NCBI RefSeq assembly: GCF_001485575.1
Contig: NZ_BCNB01000006.1
Location: forward strand, 1,054,001 to 1,118,000
Reading direction: 5' to 3'
Origin: Haloarcula sp. CBA1127
Lineage (GTDB): Archaea > Halobacteriota > Halobacteria > Halobacteriales > Haloarculaceae
Length of the DNA: 64,000 nucleotides
The position numbers and the translations under genes are program-made. Shown piece after piece: positions 62,435-64,000 of this stretch (its first letter is position 1; every line of letters begins with the position of its first letter). The notes beneath the pieces were generated by a model. It saw nothing but the letters and a program-made list of their open reading frames with translations, was not told where the DNA came from and did not search any database.

Positions 62435-63421
62435 ATGGCTGAGAGACCGACAGAAAACGTACGGGGTCAAACAGGTTCGGGGATCGACGACAATATCGAC
62501 GCGGATATTCAGGACGATATCGCGGAGGACATCGATACAGAAGCCGGCTACAGCCACACCGCTGCAAGCGAGATTCAGACCATGCTGGCTGATCTGGAAG
62601 GGTCGTCGGTCGGTATCGCCGAGGAAACCGCCGACATCCGCGAACAGGCCGCCGAGCAGTACGAGAGTCTGACAGACATCGCAAACGAAGTGTCGAACCT
62701 CTCTGCGTCGGTCGAGCAGATCGCCTCGTCATCTGAAGAAGTTTCGGCGGCCTCCCGCGAAGCGAAGGAACTCGCCGAGCGCGGACAGGGGAACGCTGAC
62801 GACGTCCATGAGGCGATGGAGAACATCCAGCAGGCGGCCGACAGCGTCGCCGAGGACGTCAAGACGATACAGCAGAGCGTTCAGGAGATCGACGAAATCG
62901 TCGATGTCATCAACGATATCGCCGACCAGACCAATATGCTGGCGCTGAACGCGTCCATCGAGGCCGCTCGCGCCGGCGAGGCCGGCGAAGGATTCGCCGT
63001 CGTCGCAAACGAGGTCAAGAGCCTCGCCGAGGAGTCACAGGAGCAGGCGACGACTATCGAGCAGATGATCGACGGGATTCAGGACGATACCGAGAACGCT
63101 GTCGAGAGTCTCGAAGAGAGCAACGACGAGATTGACGAGGGTATCGACACCGTTGAGGAATCGACCCAGATTCTCGGAGAGATCGACGACACCGTCCGCG
63201 AGGTCAACAACGGTATCGAGGAGGTCGCGACGGCCACGGACCAGCAGGCTGCTTCGACTGAGGAAGTGGCGAGCATGATCGACCAGTCCACGGATACAGC
63301 CAAAGATATCGCCGACAGTACGGCCGACATCGCCGACGAATCCGATGGGCAAACAGACCTTCTCACCGACATCAATCAGGCGATAGACGACCTCGTTGCG
63401 GACCTCCAGCGCAACAACTGA
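62435..63421 (+). CDS. Soluble methyl-accepting-type transducer without sensor domain
   Basis: A 328-residue protein consisting almost only of a chemotaxis signalling domain. The hairpin tip reads [20 protein letters not shown], followed by [20 protein letters not shown]. Flanking coiled coils are acidic and hold candidate methylation Glu/Gln pairs. The first 70 residues are acidic and unstructured with no membrane helix, HAMP, PAS or GAF domain. It would bind CheA/CheW in the cytoplasm. Haloarchaea have many such transducers (Htr/soluble type). Signal unknown. Confidence 0.9.
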   Translation: MAERPTENVRGQTGSGIDDNIDADIQDDIAEDIDTEAGYSHTAASEIQTMLADLEGSSVGIAEETADIREQAAEQYESLTDIANEVSNLSASVEQIASSSEEVSAASREAKELAERGQGNADDVHEAMENIQQAADSVAEDVKTIQQSVQEIDEIVDVINDIADQTNMLALNASIEAARAGEAGEGFAVVANEVKSLAEESQEQATTIEQMIDGIQDDTENAVESLEESNDEIDEGIDTVEESTQILGEIDDTVREVNNGIEEVATATDQQAASTEEVASMIDQSTDTAKDIADSTADIADESDGQTDLLTDINQAIDDLVADLQRNN

Positions 63422-63503
63422 GCCGGCTGGACATCTCGGCCCTACACCTCAAAACACTCGAGACGAACCAGTCGTTTATTTCTCCGGGTGGCGTACGACC
63501 ACT

Positions 63504-64000
63504 ATGCGACCGGATCTGGACCCAGAACAGCTTGACCGCTACTCCCGGCACATCATCATGAACGACGTCGGGCCGGAGGGCCAGGCCGCACTGCTCGACA
63601 CCGATGTGCTGGTCGTCGGGGCCGGCGGCCTCGGCGCACCAGTCCTCCAGTATCTCGCGGCCGCGGGCATCGGGCGGCTTGGAATCGTCGACGACGACGT
63701 GGTCGAGCGGTCGAACCTCCAGCGGCAGGTCATCCACACGGACGACGACGTTGGCCGGTCAAAAGTCGACAGCGCCGCTGAGTTCGTCACGGGACTCAAT
63801 CCCGACGTGACCGTCGACCGCCACGAACTGCGGCTGGCGCGGGAGAACGCGACCGACCTGGTGGCCGACTACGACATCGTCGTTGACGCCTCCGACAACT
63901 TCGCTACGCGCTTTCTCGTCAACGACGCCTGTACGCTCTCGGGCACGCCGTTCTCTCACGGAGCTATCTTCCAGTTCGAGGGCCAGGTGACGACGTTTTC
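63504..64000 (+). CDS. ubaA: E1-like SAMP-activating enzyme UbaA / MoeB / ThiF (partial)
   Basis: The gene runs past the window end; 165 residues are visible. They contain the ATP-binding glycine loop VVGAGGLGAPVLQYLAAAGI, the Arg/Asn pair in VERSNLQRQVIHTDDDVG and DASDNFATRFLVNDAC, typical of E1-like enzymes. In haloarchaea the UbaA protein activates SAMP proteins for protein conjugation and for tRNA thiolation and molybdopterin synthesis. Start ATG 63504 (MRPDLDPEQLDRYSRHI). Assigned to UbaA by the archaeal context; MoeB/ThiF remain possible. Confidence 0.85.
   Translation, partial: MRPDLDPEQLDRYSRHIIMNDVGPEGQAALLDTDVLVVGAGGLGAPVLQYLAAAGIGRLGIVDDDVVERSNLQRQVIHTDDDVGRSKVDSAAEFVTGLNPDVTVDRHELRLARENATDLVADYDIVVDASDNFATRFLVNDACTLSGTPFSHGAIFQFEGQVTTF

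Overview
The window looks like chromosomal DNA of an extremely halophilic archaeon, most probably Haloarcula or a close relative (class Halobacteria). The evidence is high GC with strong third-position GC bias, very acidic proteins, Tat-type lipoprotein signals, a PGF-CTERM tail, archaeal genes (Sec61 beta, ABCE1/Rli1, FAU-1, archaemetzincin, UbaA-type E1, HTH-10 regulator, HalOD1 domain) and TATA boxes about 27 bases before leaderless start codons. The genus is an inference; no rRNA or tRNA gene was recognised. Genes are dense and mostly housekeeping, with one accessory-looking island around a Fic gene.

Layout. 1-3316: a partial receiver protein, a small unknown protein, the queD-queE-queC operon for the 7-deazaguanine precursor of archaeosine, and mgsA. 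3375-7347: HalOD1 protein, HTH-10 regulator, dCTP deaminase, aconitase followed by a run of seven hairpins. 7937-10856: RimI-type acetyltransferase and a tight haloarchaeal cluster (DUF5810, DUF5809, membrane protein, Nudix, rhodanese). 10857-12880: Fic gene between two copies of a homologous sequence, with a pair of operator-like repeats at its promoter. 12881-22713: coiled-coil protein, then a phosphate locus: a divergent AbrB-PhoU regulator, then pstS-pstC-pstA-pstB-phoU and a second AbrB-PhoU regulator. PstA is unusually large.

22756-30704: thiE, small membrane and redox proteins, SDR, CNNM/CBS protein, lipoprotein, cupin, a 410-residue membrane protein, a ribbon-helix-helix-like small protein, a beta-CASP nuclease and a 39-residue zinc finger. 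30749-40180: two divergent thiosulfate sulfurtransferases, AI-2E-type permease, geranylgeranyl reductase, BNR propeller, S9 peptidase and a membrane protein. 40263-48592: uvrA, LURP-one protein, a PGF-CTERM LVIVD protein, FAU-1, Sec61 beta, thioredoxin, receiver-PAS protein. 48931-64000: F420H2:NADP oxidoreductase, HAD phosphatase, UPF0146, archaemetzincin, the EMC6-like/ABCE1 pair, MarR-like regulator, isochorismatase and YqcI/YcgG pair, PINA ATPase, UV endonuclease, M20 peptidase, M32 carboxypeptidase, a sensorless soluble transducer and a partial UbaA.

The points most worth a second look are: the palindromic control elements placed symmetrically in the pst divergent promoter; the PstA protein with about 17 extra membrane segments; the Fic module with its paired operators and flanking repeats; and three dense hairpin arrays that each begin at or near a stop codon (after acn, tssA and npdG), one of which carries a duplicated gene tail.
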